In this document: piece by piece, positions 9,266 through 18,338 of the stretch | Numbering within the stretch: position 1 is the stretch's first letter | How the letters are laid out: the number at the start of each line of letters is the position of its first letter | DNA from: Saprospiraceae bacterium | Lineage (GTDB): Bacteria; Bacteroidota; Bacteroidia; Chitinophagales; Saprospiraceae | Reading direction: 5' to 3' | Length of the DNA: 64,000 bases | Assembly: GCA_020631235.1 (NCBI GenBank) | Contig: JAHDHQ010000007.1 | Coordinates: 1 to 64,000, forward strand | Made by a program: the position numbers and the translations under genes | Notes under the pieces: generated by a model | The model's database searches: none | Told to the model about the DNA's origin: nothing | The model's input: the letters and a program-made list of their open reading frames with translations, nothing else

Positions 9266-9964
9266 ATGAAATGTAAATATTCCATAGTTTTTTTATTCAC
9301 CTTGGTGTGTTGCTTATGCAAAACGATGCATGCACAATATAATCTTAAAGTAGGTATTGGAAGTAAATACGTGCTGGCTCCAAACTACAATGCTATGCTT
9401 GGAGTATATAATGAAGATAATGGAAGTTTATATAATTTAGAACAAGGACTCAAAAATTTAAATTTTGTCAATGGTGTACACCTAGGCATAAGAAGAAAAA
9501 CTGGACTGATCAGCTACGAATTAAGTTGGGAATACTTAAGCAGCCAATCCACCACTTTTGGAGAAGATACCTTAACCGGAGCTTTGTTCGAGCAAACACT
9601 ATATTATACTGTTATTGATACCTACTTGGGCATCGATTATTCAGCAAGTGATTTGTTTTCCTACGGCATCACATTAGGGCCAAGAAGTATGCGGATACGT
9701 CGCGACATTGGCAATTCTGATAATAAAATTAATATGACTAAAAATGGAAATCCACAATGGACTTCCAAAATATATGCTCAAATAATCTTAGGAGGACGAA
9801 GTACTATACGATTTGCGTTAAGACCTTATTTTGAATATGCTTGGACAAAGTTAGATGTAAGTACTGTTCGAGATGATCTTAATATAAATTTTACAGATAC
9901 GACAGAAGAACCTTTCCATAGTTTTGGACTAACTTTATTATTCTATAATGGACCTAAATCATGA
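9266..9964 (+). CDS. Outer-membrane beta-barrel protein, unknown function
   Basis: A 232-residue protein with a clear signal peptide (hydrophobic SIVFLFTLVCCLC, cleavage likely after THAQ-like MHAQ at residue 23). The rest alternates polar and hydrophobic residues in strands, for example ISYELSWEYL and SIRFALRPYFEYAW-like segments, and ends FGLTLLFYNGPKS, as small porin-like barrels do. I do not recognise a named family. Its stop overlaps the start of the next gene by four bases (ATGA), so the two are translationally coupled. Function cannot be given beyond an outer-membrane location, which is inference. Confidence 0.7.
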   Translation: MKCKYSIVFLFTLVCCLCKTMHAQYNLKVGIGSKYVLAPNYNAMLGVYNEDNGSLYNLEQGLKNLNFVNGVHLGIRRKTGLISYELSWEYLSSQSTTFGEDTLTGALFEQTLYYTVIDTYLGIDYSASDLFSYGITLGPRSMRIRRDIGNSDNKINMTKNGNPQWTSKIYAQIILGGRSTIRFALRPYFEYAWTKLDVSTVRDDLNINFTDTTEEPFHSFGLTLLFYNGPKS

Positions 9965-10575
9965 ATCTATATAAATTACTCATCGGCTTTTTTTGCATTT
10001 CTTTATTTTGTCAATGCACTTCTAAAGTTTTAAGAATCGCTATTGGCCAGCATAGAGAAACTGTCATTCAGGAACATCTTGAAGACGAACGTTCACCCAT
10101 AAAAGCGGATAATGTTGGGGATTTAAGATATTTTGATGCTACAGAAAAGTACATTTTTGATTGCGATTGTGAGTGGATTAGAAATGGCGAAGCACTCAAC
10201 ATTCCCACATCTAGCGGTAAGATTAAAGAGTTTCAGCGAGTAGCAAAGCTTTCGTGTGATAATAAGCTACAGCAGTTCGAATTAATGGTTTATCAAAACA
10301 CAAAATTGATAAGGATACCAGAGTATAAAGATTATTTATTTCTACCGTTTACAGATAACTCAAATGATGAAGAAACCTATGGTGGTGGACGCTATATAGA
10401 TTTAAAGCGACAAGAAATCATGGACAATAAATACACACTCGACTTTAATACTTGCTACAATCCATGGTGCGCCTACAGCGACGGATTTAATTGCCCGATA
10501 CCACCTACGGAAAACCATCTCGATTTTAAAGTCTTGGCCGGAGAAAAAATGTTTGCTGGCGAGCGAAAACACTAA
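9961..10575 (+). CDS. DUF1684 lipoprotein
   Basis: This 204-residue protein has a lipoprotein signal (LLIGFFCISLFCQC, lipid cysteine near residue 19). The body shows the DUF1684 signature: FLPFTDNSNDEETYGGGRYIDL, then LDFNTCYNPWCAYSDGFNCP and the ending ENHLDFKVLAGEKMF. The family is widespread in Bacteroidota and Actinobacteria and has no established biochemical role; three closely spaced cysteines in the CYNPWCAYSDGFNC segment could bind metal or form disulfides, which is speculation. It overlaps the upstream barrel gene by ATGA and lies four bases before the metal-receptor-like gene, so the three form an operon. Confidence 0.85.
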   Translation: MNLYKLLIGFFCISLFCQCTSKVLRIAIGQHRETVIQEHLEDERSPIKADNVGDLRYFDATEKYIFDCDCEWIRNGEALNIPTSSGKIKEFQRVAKLSCDNKLQQFELMVYQNTKLIRIPEYKDYLFLPFTDNSNDEETYGGGRYIDLKRQEIMDNKYTLDFNTCYNPWCAYSDGFNCPIPPTENHLDFKVLAGEKMFAGERKH

Positions 10576-10579
10576 ATGA

Positions 10580-11371
10580 GTGAACTATACAGATGCTTTA
10601 GGACAGGTCCTTGCATTGGACAGAAAACCGGAAAGAATCATTAGTTTAGTGCCTAGCATTACAGAACTTTTAGTAGATCTAGGTCTAGAAAAACAACTGG
10701 TAGGCATCACTAAATTTTGTGTTCATCCCAAACAACTCAAAAAGACTAAAAGCATAATCGGTGGCACCAAAACCACCCACATCGAAAAGATTAAAGCACT
10801 TTCGCCAGATCTTATCATAGCTAATAAGGAAGAAAACGTCAAAGCACAGGTCGAAGCCATGAGAGCTATCTGTCCAGTGTATATCAGTGAAGTCAAAACA
10901 CTACAAAATGCAATAGACCTCATATTGGTTCTAGGTCATATCACCCATAAAAAAAGCGAGGCTCAGCATCTTGCTAAAACTATACAAAAACTACGCAATG
11001 CCAGCACTCACGCTGCAAAGTCTGTAGCCTACATTATCTGGAAAGAACCCTTGATGTCCATCGGAAGAGATACATTCATTCATTCGATGTTAGACGAAGT
11101 AGGTTTTAATAATGTTTTTGGAGACCAATTAAGATACCCAACATTGGACAAAAAACTACTAAAAAATAAACAGCCAGACATCATTTTTCTGGCTTCTGAA
11201 CCTTATCCTTTTAAAGAAAAACACTTAGAAGAGTTTCAAGAAGCTTTTCCCCAGTCGAATATCAAACTAATCGATGGAGAAAGGGTATCTTGGTATGGAA
11301 GTCGAATGCTTAAAGGCATTCCCTATCTCCAAAGTTTAGCTGCAGAATTGGGCATAGCACAAAGATCTTAA
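10580..11371 (+). CDS. Helical-backbone metal receptor (BtuF/FhuD-like), no signal peptide
   Basis: The 263-residue product matches the periplasmic-binding-protein fold with a helical backbone used for cobalamin, heme and siderophores: [26 protein letters not shown] at the N-terminus, then [17 protein letters not shown], and [22 protein letters not shown] in the second lobe. Translation appears to start at GTG 10580, four bases after the DUF1684 stop; an ATG at 10576 is in another frame. With this start there is no signal peptide, so the protein would remain in the cytoplasm, unlike BtuF. Similar signal-less relatives occur in Bacteroidota. No permease or ATPase lies nearby. Its stop overlaps the convergent fur-like gene by four bases (TTAA). 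The ligand is unknown. Confidence 0.8.
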   Translation: MNYTDALGQVLALDRKPERIISLVPSITELLVDLGLEKQLVGITKFCVHPKQLKKTKSIIGGTKTTHIEKIKALSPDLIIANKEENVKAQVEAMRAICPVYISEVKTLQNAIDLILVLGHITHKKSEAQHLAKTIQKLRNASTHAAKSVAYIIWKEPLMSIGRDTFIHSMLDEVGFNNVFGDQLRYPTLDKKLLKNKQPDIIFLASEPYPFKEKHLEEFQEAFPQSNIKLIDGERVSWYGSRMLKGIPYLQSLAAELGIAQRS

Positions 11372-11832
11372 ACCTCCTGATGATCTGCACATTTACCATA
11401 TAGATTTAAGGAATGACCAGAAACTTTAAAATTCATGATATCACCAATGGTATCTTTTATCTGCTGGATTCTTGGGTCACAAAACTCTAAGACCTTCCCG
11501 CACTCTACGCAAATCATGTGATCGTGCTGCTTATATCCATAAGACTTCTCATATTGCGCAATGTTTTTACCAAATTGATGCTTAGTCACAAGGTCACAAT
11601 TAACTAATAATTCCAAAGTATTGTATACCGTAGCTCTCGATACTCGGTAGTTTTGATTCTTCATATGGATGTACAATACCTCGGCATCGAAATGATCTGT
11701 TCTCCGATAAATTTCTTCTAAAATGGCATAGCGTTCCGGGGTTTTTCGGTACTGATGTTGTTCCAGATGGGCCGAAAAGATGATTTTTACCTCATCGATG
11801 ATTTTCTCAATGGCTTCTGATGTGTGACTCAT
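11368..11832 (-). CDS. Fur-family transcriptional regulator
   Basis: This 154-residue protein has the Fur layout: a winged helix (residues about 25-90, with [14 protein letters not shown] and the recognition stretch [16 protein letters not shown]) followed by a metal-binding dimerisation domain with [15 protein letters not shown] (C108-x-x-C111). The second CxxC pair common near the C-terminus is reduced to one cysteine (YGKCADH). It could sense iron, zinc or peroxide; the sequence alone does not decide. It lies six bases after the spoT/relA gene on the same strand, a pairing seen in other Bacteroidota, and so is probably co-transcribed with the stringent-response enzyme. Confidence 0.92.
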   Translation of the reverse strand: MSHTSEAIEKIIDEVKIIFSAHLEQHQYRKTPERYAILEEIYRRTDHFDAEVLYIHMKNQNYRVSRATVYNTLELLVNCDLVTKHQFGKNIAQYEKSYGYKQHDHMICVECGKVLEFCDPRIQQIKDTIGDIMNFKVSGHSLNLYGKCADHQEV

Positions 11833-11838
11833 ACTATA

Positions 11839-14127
11839 CTATTTTTCGATTCTATTAACTTCGTAAATACCTTCTAATTTTTCTATTGCCATCAAGGCAA
11901 TTTTTAGTTGGTCTTTATTTTTGACTAAAACGCTGACTTTACACTCAAAGTATCCTTCTTTCCCGCTTATGTTAAAGGATCGCATATTTAAACCTAATTC
12001 ATTCGAGATTACATTTGTTAATGTCTGTATAACTCCTATGCCTGAGTCGACCCCCTTGATCATTAATTCGACTACAAATTCTTTATTTCTCAATGTTGTC
12101 CATTCAGCCTTAAGCACTCGATAACCATACTTCATCAATAAATTCTCCGCATTATTACAATTTAAACGATGGATTTTTAATGCGTTTTCGGCGGTCAGAT
12201 AAGCAAATATAGGGTCTCCCTGTACTGGCTTGCAACAATTGGCAAAATCATACTTGTATAGGTCTATAGGTTCATCATTGACCATAATATTCGATTTGCC
12301 CGCTTCTTTTACTACCGTTTTTTGCGCTGTAGTTGGTTCGTCTGCGGGTGCAGGATTGCCTTTGCTCACTGGTTTAGCAGGAACAACAAGTTTTTGATTT
12401 TCAATGTCGAATATCTTTAATTCAGCCATTTTAAAATCCTCATTGGAGATGTCAAAATATAGATCAGGTCTACTTTGATAACCAAATTGCTTTACGATTG
12501 TATCGACATTTTCTTCGAAACCAACTTTCATATTTCGTAGCTTCCGCATCAAAGCTTCTTTACCCATGGCGCCTTTTTGCCGACGATCCTCCTTCATGGC
12601 AGATCTGATTTTAGATCGTGCTTTACCTGTAACCACCATCTTTAACCATGATTCTGTAGGCTTTTGGTTTTTATTGGTGATCACTGTGAGCTGGTCGCCA
12701 TTTTTAAGTTTGTATCCCATTGGGACGATCTTATCATTTACCTTAATGGCTGTGGTTTTATAGCCTACATCAGAATGTATATCAAAGGCAAAATCCAAGG
12801 CTGTGGCTCCCTTCGGCAGGACGCGCATGTCACCATTTGGAGTAAAAACATACACCTCTTCACTAAATAAATTCGTCTTGAAATCATTGATAAATTCGAT
12901 GGCATCTGAATGCTGTGTGTCCAATATTTCTCGAATATTATTAAGCCATCGGTCGTACACATTGTTACCTCCTTGGATACCTTTGTATTTCCAATGCGCC
13001 GCAAAGCCTTTCTCCGCAATATCATCCATCCTTTCAGTCCGTATTTGGACTTCTACATACTTTCCTTCTGGGCCTATCACCGTGGTATGTAGTGATTCAT
13101 ATCCATTCCCTTTCGGAGAAGTTATCCAGTCTTTTAGACGCTCAGGTATGGGCTTATAGACATCTGTGACGATACTGTAGATTTGCCAACAAATATTTTT
13201 TTCTTCCTCAGGTGGAATATCGGCTATAATACGGATGGCAAAGAGATCATAGATCTTTTCGAAAGGTACTTTCTTTGTTTTGAGTTTATTGTAAATAGAG
13301 GATATTGCTTTGGTTCGACCTAAAGTCCTGTAGTTAAAAGCTTGTTTTTTAGCTCCTTTGGAAACTGAAAAATACTCAAAACGATCATTAGTATCTTTTT
13401 TAAGTTCGTCCAACTTAGATTTGAGTGGAGCAAAGAAATCTTGGATGTAGTTCTCCCGATCTCCTTCGGTTTCTTTCAGTTTACCTAAGATGTATTGATA
13501 GTCCTCAGGTTCTTTGATTTTTAATATAATATCCTCAATTTCCTTTTTTATGTTGTATAAGCCCAGACGATGCGCTAAGGGTACGTATATATACGAGGTC
13601 TCTGCCGCAATACCGATTTGTTTGTGCCGAGGCATGGCATCTATGGTCCGCATGTTGTGCAAACGGTCAGCTAACTTAATCAGGATCACACGCACATCTT
13701 CTACGAGTGTACTGAGTACTTTCTTTAAATTGGCGGCTTGAGGCGAACTTTCTACGTTGTATAAGCCGTCGATTTTGGTTAATCCATCGACAATCTTGGA
13801 AATTTTGGGTCCAAATATCTTCAGTATATCGGCTTGGGTGACCGGAGTATCTTCGACTACATCATGCAAGATGGCTCCAATGACAGCAGTGGGACCTAAA
13901 CCAATCTCCTCAAAACAGATGCGTGCTACTTCTAAAGGATGCAGGATATATGGTTCGCCTGATTTTCGGCGTTGCTCTCCATGAGAGTCCAGCGCTAGTT
14001 TATAAGCACCACGTAAATTTTCTTCGTCATCACCATTCAGTTTAGGTTTGACTTTTGCAATGAGTTGTTCGAATACTTCATCGATCTGCGTGTATTCTGA
14101 CTGAGTTATGGCCTTAAACGTGGGCAT
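11839..14127 (-). CDS. Bifunctional (p)ppGpp synthetase/hydrolase (RelA/SpoT)
   Basis: The 762-residue protein has the full RSH layout. An HD hydrolase domain comes first (H63 in YILHPLEVA, H88-D89 in AILHDVVEDTP, and LADRLHNMRT), so hydrolase activity is probably kept. A synthetase domain follows (YDLFAIRII, SPKGNGYESLHT, VEVQIRT, AEKGFAAHWKYK), then a TGS domain (VYVFTPNGDMRVLPKGATALDFAF), a zinc-finger-like helical part with ANCCKPVQGD and a C-terminal ACT domain (about 690-762). It makes and degrades the alarmone (p)ppGpp during starvation. A Fur-family gene follows six bases downstream. The upstream gap of 239 bases holds its promoter, which I could not assign. Confidence 0.95.
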   Translation of the reverse strand: MPTFKAITQSEYTQIDEVFEQLIAKVKPKLNGDDEENLRGAYKLALDSHGEQRRKSGEPYILHPLEVARICFEEIGLGPTAVIGAILHDVVEDTPVTQADILKIFGPKISKIVDGLTKIDGLYNVESSPQAANLKKVLSTLVEDVRVILIKLADRLHNMRTIDAMPRHKQIGIAAETSYIYVPLAHRLGLYNIKKEIEDIILKIKEPEDYQYILGKLKETEGDRENYIQDFFAPLKSKLDELKKDTNDRFEYFSVSKGAKKQAFNYRTLGRTKAISSIYNKLKTKKVPFEKIYDLFAIRIIADIPPEEEKNICWQIYSIVTDVYKPIPERLKDWITSPKGNGYESLHTTVIGPEGKYVEVQIRTERMDDIAEKGFAAHWKYKGIQGGNNVYDRWLNNIREILDTQHSDAIEFINDFKTNLFSEEVYVFTPNGDMRVLPKGATALDFAFDIHSDVGYKTTAIKVNDKIVPMGYKLKNGDQLTVITNKNQKPTESWLKMVVTGKARSKIRSAMKEDRRQKGAMGKEALMRKLRNMKVGFEENVDTIVKQFGYQSRPDLYFDISNEDFKMAELKIFDIENQKLVVPAKPVSKGNPAPADEPTTAQKTVVKEAGKSNIMVNDEPIDLYKYDFANCCKPVQGDPIFAYLTAENALKIHRLNCNNAENLLMKYGYRVLKAEWTTLRNKEFVVELMIKGVDSGIGVIQTLTNVISNELGLNMRSFNISGKEGYFECKVSVLVKNKDQLKIALMAIEKLEGIYEVNRIEK

Positions 14128-14323
14128 GAGTGCTAGCTGTTTTTAATTTCATTACTAAGGTAGCTTTATGTACTAACAAATGCCAATTTTTTTAAAGTTG
14201 ACTAAATTTGCCGCGCTCTAGTCACATTGATAACTAATGAAAATTATACCTCTAAATGGTGCGTATTTGACGTTTTAGGACAATTCTAAAGTTCCAGAAA
14301 GATTCTAGTAATAACAAAATCTA

Positions 14324-14331
14324 TAGCTTTG
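14324..14331 (+). promoter_or_regulatory. Possible -7 promoter element (TAGCTTTG)
   Basis: A TAnnTTTG match 35 bases before the TTG start of the Omp85-like gene. A second match, TAAATTTG, lies at 14203-14210. Neither has a good -33 TTTG at the usual spacing, so the assignment is tentative. The remaining bases of the 239-base gap show no other structure I can name. Confidence 0.35.
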
Positions 14332-14366
14332 TTGTTTAAATGTTCAAATAAGCGATTAGATACTCT

Positions 14367-15653
14367 TTGAAGCCTAGACAATCATATATTTCACTCCTTC
14401 TTATAGCATTATGTTTTGCTTTAAATGCGCAAGAAAAAACGGATTTGCTTACGGTAGAAAGCATCACTTTTTCCGGAAATGAAAACACCAATTTGAGCTT
14501 TTTAAAGAAAGTTATTGCTTGTCAAGAAGGTATGCCTTTGGATCCGAATCTTCTAGAATTAGATATACAAAATTTAAAAAACTTACCGAGTGTGATCGAG
14601 GCGCACGCCCATGTAGACACAGCAGATACTTCGCTTAGATTAAGCTTTACGATTAAAGAAAGGAAAACGATTTTACCTATCGTAAATCTTGGGACTATAC
14701 GGACTAATTTTTGGTTTGCGCTAGGAGCAAGTGAAAATAATCTTCGAGGTAGAGGGGATAAGTTATTTGCCTATTACCAAAACAACGATGGCCGCCATGC
14801 TGGACAAATCCAATTAGAAAAATTTAGGATAAGACACTCTTCATGGGGAGCAGGTCTCAATGTATATCACTGGTCTTCCATCGAGCCGCTCTATTTCGAA
14901 GAAGGTCCTGTTGATTATAATTATGATAATACTGGTGTCGGAACCGGCTTAATAAAGAATTTTTCGGTGCGCCGAAATGTATTGTTTGGTCTTACATTGT
15001 TTCGTGAAGGATATACACAAAGAGCAGATCAAATACTGACGAAACCTCCCGGTCCAGAGCAATTTACTATAGATAAATTACTCTCTAAAATTCAATGGAA
15101 TCAAAACGAATTGAATTATCATTTTTTCTATCTCACAGGATATGCATTCAACCTAACTTATCAAAATGTGTATTCTTTTAATCAGCCTACACCTTTTAAT
15201 AGTTTTGAATGTCGATTAAAGGTTTTTTACATGCCTGATAAAAAATCAAAAATAAATTTGGCTGGTCGATTTGTGTTCGGCATGTCGACGAATGATAATT
15301 CGCCTTTTGCGCCTTTTGTGGCGGATAGCCATGTTAACTTAAGAGGTGTCGGCAACCGTATAGATCGAGGAACAGGCCAGTTAGTGCTTAATGGAGAAGT
15401 AAGATATACACTCGAGCACGAAAACAATTGGGCCGCGCAAGCCGTAGTGTTTACGGATTTTGGGACTTGGAGGAGTCCAGGTGGTTCATTAGCCGACTTT
15501 TTTGATGTGCGACAATTCAGGCAGTTTGTTGGTTTGGGAGCAAGGGTTATGTATCTAAAAATATACGGTGCCACCTTTAGAATTGATTATGGAATCGATA
15601 TTTATAATTTCCGTCAGCAAGGATTTGTGCTCGGTTTAGGACAGTATTTTTGA
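14367..15653 (+). CDS. Omp85-like outer-membrane protein with one POTRA domain
   Basis: A 428-residue protein with a signal peptide (ISLLLIALCFALNAQ). Residues about 27-95 resemble one POTRA domain: VESITFSGNENTNLSFLKKVI, then PLDPNLLELDIQNLKNLPSVIEAHAHVD. The remaining about 330 residues form a barrel with BamA/TamA/FhaC-like strands, including NLRGRGDKLFAYYQ and VNLRGVGNRIDRGTGQLVLNGEVRYTL; the latter is the usual R-G motif of the Omp85 L6 loop. Family members insert or translocate proteins at the outer membrane. One POTRA is fewer than BamA's five, so it is a small relative and not BamA itself. Translation starts at TTG 14367. The next gene overlaps its stop or begins two bases after it. 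Confidence 0.78.
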   Translation: MKPRQSYISLLLIALCFALNAQEKTDLLTVESITFSGNENTNLSFLKKVIACQEGMPLDPNLLELDIQNLKNLPSVIEAHAHVDTADTSLRLSFTIKERKTILPIVNLGTIRTNFWFALGASENNLRGRGDKLFAYYQNNDGRHAGQIQLEKFRIRHSSWGAGLNVYHWSSIEPLYFEEGPVDYNYDNTGVGTGLIKNFSVRRNVLFGLTLFREGYTQRADQILTKPPGPEQFTIDKLLSKIQWNQNELNYHFFYLTGYAFNLTYQNVYSFNQPTPFNSFECRLKVFYMPDKKSKINLAGRFVFGMSTNDNSPFAPFVADSHVNLRGVGNRIDRGTGQLVLNGEVRYTLEHENNWAAQAVVFTDFGTWRSPGGSLADFFDVRQFRQFVGLGARVMYLKIYGATFRIDYGIDIYNFRQQGFVLGLGQYF

Positions 15654-15655
15654 TC

Positions 15656-16696
15656 ATGATATTAAGGAGATATACCGTTTTTTTAGGTTCAATGTTGCTT
15701 TGCTTACAACTGGGAGCACAAAAAATAAAAGGAGTTTGCTTGGTAGGCCCATTCGAGGAGGCAGTTGACGAAAATCCATTGGGTGATGCACTTTCCTTAG
15801 GTGCTGACTGGCTAGCTTTAAGCCCTGAAGTTTCTTTGGATCGTAAAACTCTAGCTTTACAAAGTAATGCCAATACTCGTGATTCATGGACGCTCGATAG
15901 GCAAGGATACAAAGACATGATTGCTGAGGCCAAGAAATTATCATTTAAAGTATTCCTCAAACCACATGTGGTCTTAAGCAAATCTATCAATACAGGAGAT
16001 AAAATAGAGGAAGAAAGTTCTTGGAGAGGCAACATTGAACCTAAAAATCCACAGGACTGGATCACCATAGAAAATAATTATGAAGCCTATATTTTGGAAC
16101 TAGCAAATGTGGCAGAAGAAATGGGTGTAGACTTGTTTTGCATTGGAACAGAGCTCAAGTCTTTTATTGCTCAAAGGCCTTATTTCTGGATAGATATAAT
16201 ACAAAAGATCAGGCAAACATACAGTGGGCCGATCACTTACTCTGCAAACTGGGATAATTTTAATCAAGTCACTTTCTGGGATGATATGGATTATATAGGC
16301 CTCAATGCCTACTTTCCCATTGACGAAAGCAAATACCTAAGTGAGCGGAAATGTCTTCGATCATGGCAAAGCATCATCGAAGGGATTGAAGGTCTCAGCA
16401 ATAAAAAACAAAAACAAGTGATTATCACCGAGTTTGGTTATCGTAACGTCATCTATGCTGGCCATGAGCCTTGGACTCATGTAGGTGATGGAGATATTGT
16501 TTTATCCGATGAAAACCAATCCATACTATTAGCGGCTTTCTTTGCTAGTTTATGGCAAGAATCATATGTACTGGGCGGCTTTTTGTGGAATTGGAATTAT
16601 AAAACTTTGATGGAAGGGAATACGGATTTTAGTGTGCAAAATAAACCAGCCTTGAATATTGTGAAACGAGAATTTGAAGCCGCATCATCGAGATAA
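15656..16696 (+). CDS. GH113-like glycoside hydrolase, secreted
   Basis: The product (346 residues from ATG 15656; a TTG at 15650 would add two) has a signal peptide ending QLGAQ. The body reads as a TIM barrel of the GH113 beta-mannanase-like group: GADWLALSPE, LKPHVVL, DLFCIGTEL with a probable acid/base glutamate near residue 166, GLNAYFPI, and VIITEFGYRN with a probable nucleophile glutamate near residue 259, then GGFLWNWNY. Many Bacteroidota relatives are annotated only by similarity, so the substrate, a mannan or another beta-glycan, is not established. It is coupled to the Omp85-like gene, an uncommon neighbour for a hydrolase. Confidence 0.78.
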   Translation: MILRRYTVFLGSMLLCLQLGAQKIKGVCLVGPFEEAVDENPLGDALSLGADWLALSPEVSLDRKTLALQSNANTRDSWTLDRQGYKDMIAEAKKLSFKVFLKPHVVLSKSINTGDKIEEESSWRGNIEPKNPQDWITIENNYEAYILELANVAEEMGVDLFCIGTELKSFIAQRPYFWIDIIQKIRQTYSGPITYSANWDNFNQVTFWDDMDYIGLNAYFPIDESKYLSERKCLRSWQSIIEGIEGLSNKKQKQVIITEFGYRNVIYAGHEPWTHVGDGDIVLSDENQSILLAAFFASLWQESYVLGGFLWNWNYKTLMEGNTDFSVQNKPALNIVKREFEAASSR

Positions 16697-16783
16697 ACAG
16701 CACTTAAGCTTTAGAAAAATCACGATTCAAGAAATAACTGCTTTGAAAACTTAAAAATTGATAGAATTTATTCAAAATGATTT

Positions 16784-16791
16784 TATATTTG
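16784..16791 (+). promoter_or_regulatory. Probable -7 promoter element of tRNA-Leu (TATATTTG)
   Basis: A TAnnTTTG match 23 bases before the mature 5' end of tRNA-Leu. An ATTG at 16757-16760 could be the -33 element, though its 23-base spacer is longer than usual. Confidence 0.45.
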
Positions 16792-16814
16792 CATCTCTTT
16801 GAAATCAGAGTACT

Positions 16815-16896
16815 GCGGGTGTGGTGAAATTGGTAGACACGCTAGACTTAGGATCTAGTGCTTCACGGCTTGGGGGTTCGAGTCCCTCCACCCGCA
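16815..16896 (+). tRNA. tRNA-Leu (anticodon UAG)
   Basis: The 82-base sequence folds into a type II tRNA. The acceptor arms GCGGGTG (16815-16821) and CACCCGC (16889-16895) pair fully, the anticodon stem CTAGA/TCTAG encloses loop CTTAGGA with anticodon TAG at 16849-16851, a variable arm of leucine type is present, and the T arm contains GGTTCGAGTCC. It reads CUA and, by wobble, other CUN leucine codons. The 3' CCA is not encoded and must be added after transcription. The trigger factor gene begins 50 bases later. Confidence 0.96.
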
Positions 16897-16945
16897 CTTT
16901 TTTTCTCTCTTTTCATTTCATTTCTAACATTGATCTCCATACTCT

Positions 16946-18310
16946 ATGCAAATCACACAAACAGAATTAGCTCCTCTTAATCTTATGCTACACGTCAAGG
17001 TAGAAAAGAGTGACTATGAAGCTGATTATCTGAAGAAATTAAAGAAGCAACAAGCCGAAGGACATTACAAAGGATTCAGAAAGGGTAAAGCTCCTATGGG
17101 CTTTGTCAAAAAAATGTACGGTCAGCAAATTTTAGCAGAAGCTGTAAATGGTCAAATGCAACAGGCTTTGTACAAGCATATCCAAGACAATAAAATAGAT
17201 ATGCTTGGAGATCCTCTAATGGGAGAAAATCATGAGCAAATAAATTTTGATACGGCTAATCTTGATGATTACACCTTCAACTTTGAAATAGGACATGCTC
17301 CTGAATTCGAATTAAAAGGAGTAACCGATAAAGACGAGTACTTATTCCAAAAAGTAAGCATAGATGACAATATGTTATCTGATGAAATTGCAGCTGCACA
17401 AAAACGTTTTGGAGATCAAGAAGAAGTTTCTGATGGAATTCAGGAAGGTGATCGTATTGCATTATCTATTTATGAAGTAGAAAATGGTTCGCCAAAAGAA
17501 GGAGGACACGAATCAAACTTTACCGTGTTTAGTAATGATTTATCTGACGAGATCAAAGATCACGTCATGAAGTTAAAGCAAGGTGATTCTTTTGCTTTCG
17601 ATATTAATCATTTAGAGAAGGGTAGAGATGAGGCTTTTATCAGAAAGTATTTCTTAAAGTTGGAAGACGAGACCACTGAGGTAGGCAATGACTTTGAAGG
17701 CATTATAGATACCGTTTTTAGGTTGAAGGAAGCAGAGGTGGGACCTGCATTATTTGATAAAATGTATGGAGAAGGAGAAGTGAAAACGGAAGCTGAGGCC
17801 AAAGAGAAAATAAAAGCAGAGCTAGAAAAACACTATGACAAACAAAGTACAAACTTAATGTACCGTCATATTTTAGAATCTCTCGTGGAGAAAAACAACA
17901 TTGATCTACCATCAGAATTTCTAATGAAATGGTTAAAGTGGACCAATGAAAACACATCAGCTGAAGAAATAGAGGCTGGATTCGATGCTTTTCAAGATAA
18001 TTTAAGGTGGACACTCATTAAATCTAAATTGGGCAAAAAATTTGATGTACAAGTAACCGAACAAGACATCAGAGACTACGTGAGAGCTCAGGTTATGGGT
18101 TATCTAGGTGCTTATGCAACGAATGAGGATTTTATAAAGCAAATGATCGATCAAGTACTTCAGGATAAAAAACAAGTGCAAAATGCATATAGTGAAATCG
18201 AAGCAGAGCGCATTTTTGCTAAAGTTCATGAGTCTATTAAAGTCAAAGAAAAAAGTATTTCTATAGAAGAATTCAAGGAATTAGTAAAAATTACACAACA
18301 GAATAGCTAA
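16946..18310 (+). CDS. tig: Trigger factor, ribosome-associated chaperone
   Basis: This 454-residue protein matches trigger factor in length and order. The N-terminal ribosome-binding domain carries the signature GFRKGKAP (residues about 49-56), here within HYKGFRKGKAPMGFVKKMYG. A divergent peptidyl-prolyl isomerase-like middle domain follows, and a helical C-terminal arm domain (about 260-454) completes it. It binds nascent chains at the ribosome exit and aids folding. The FKBP part is poorly conserved, as is common in Bacteroidota, so isomerase activity is uncertain. It begins the tig-clpP-clpX gene order, with 28 bases before clpP, the classic arrangement. Confidence 0.93.
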   Translation: MQITQTELAPLNLMLHVKVEKSDYEADYLKKLKKQQAEGHYKGFRKGKAPMGFVKKMYGQQILAEAVNGQMQQALYKHIQDNKIDMLGDPLMGENHEQINFDTANLDDYTFNFEIGHAPEFELKGVTDKDEYLFQKVSIDDNMLSDEIAAAQKRFGDQEEVSDGIQEGDRIALSIYEVENGSPKEGGHESNFTVFSNDLSDEIKDHVMKLKQGDSFAFDINHLEKGRDEAFIRKYFLKLEDETTEVGNDFEGIIDTVFRLKEAEVGPALFDKMYGEGEVKTEAEAKEKIKAELEKHYDKQSTNLMYRHILESLVEKNNIDLPSEFLMKWLKWTNENTSAEEIEAGFDAFQDNLRWTLIKSKLGKKFDVQVTEQDIRDYVRAQVMGYLGAYATNEDFIKQMIDQVLQDKKQVQNAYSEIEAERIFAKVHESIKVKEKSISIEEFKELVKITQQNS

Positions 18311-18338
18311 CTTTTGCATTCAAACTGAAAAAGAAAAT

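Noticed and set aside
12803-13159. Open frame of 118 codons on the plus strand within the RelA/SpoT gene
   Set aside because: It is a shadow of the synthetase and TGS coding region and has no independent support.
15577-16068. Open frame of 163 codons on the minus strand
   Set aside because: It lies antisense to the Omp85-like and GH113-like genes, both of which have clear family motifs, and its own product has no recognisable domain or signal.
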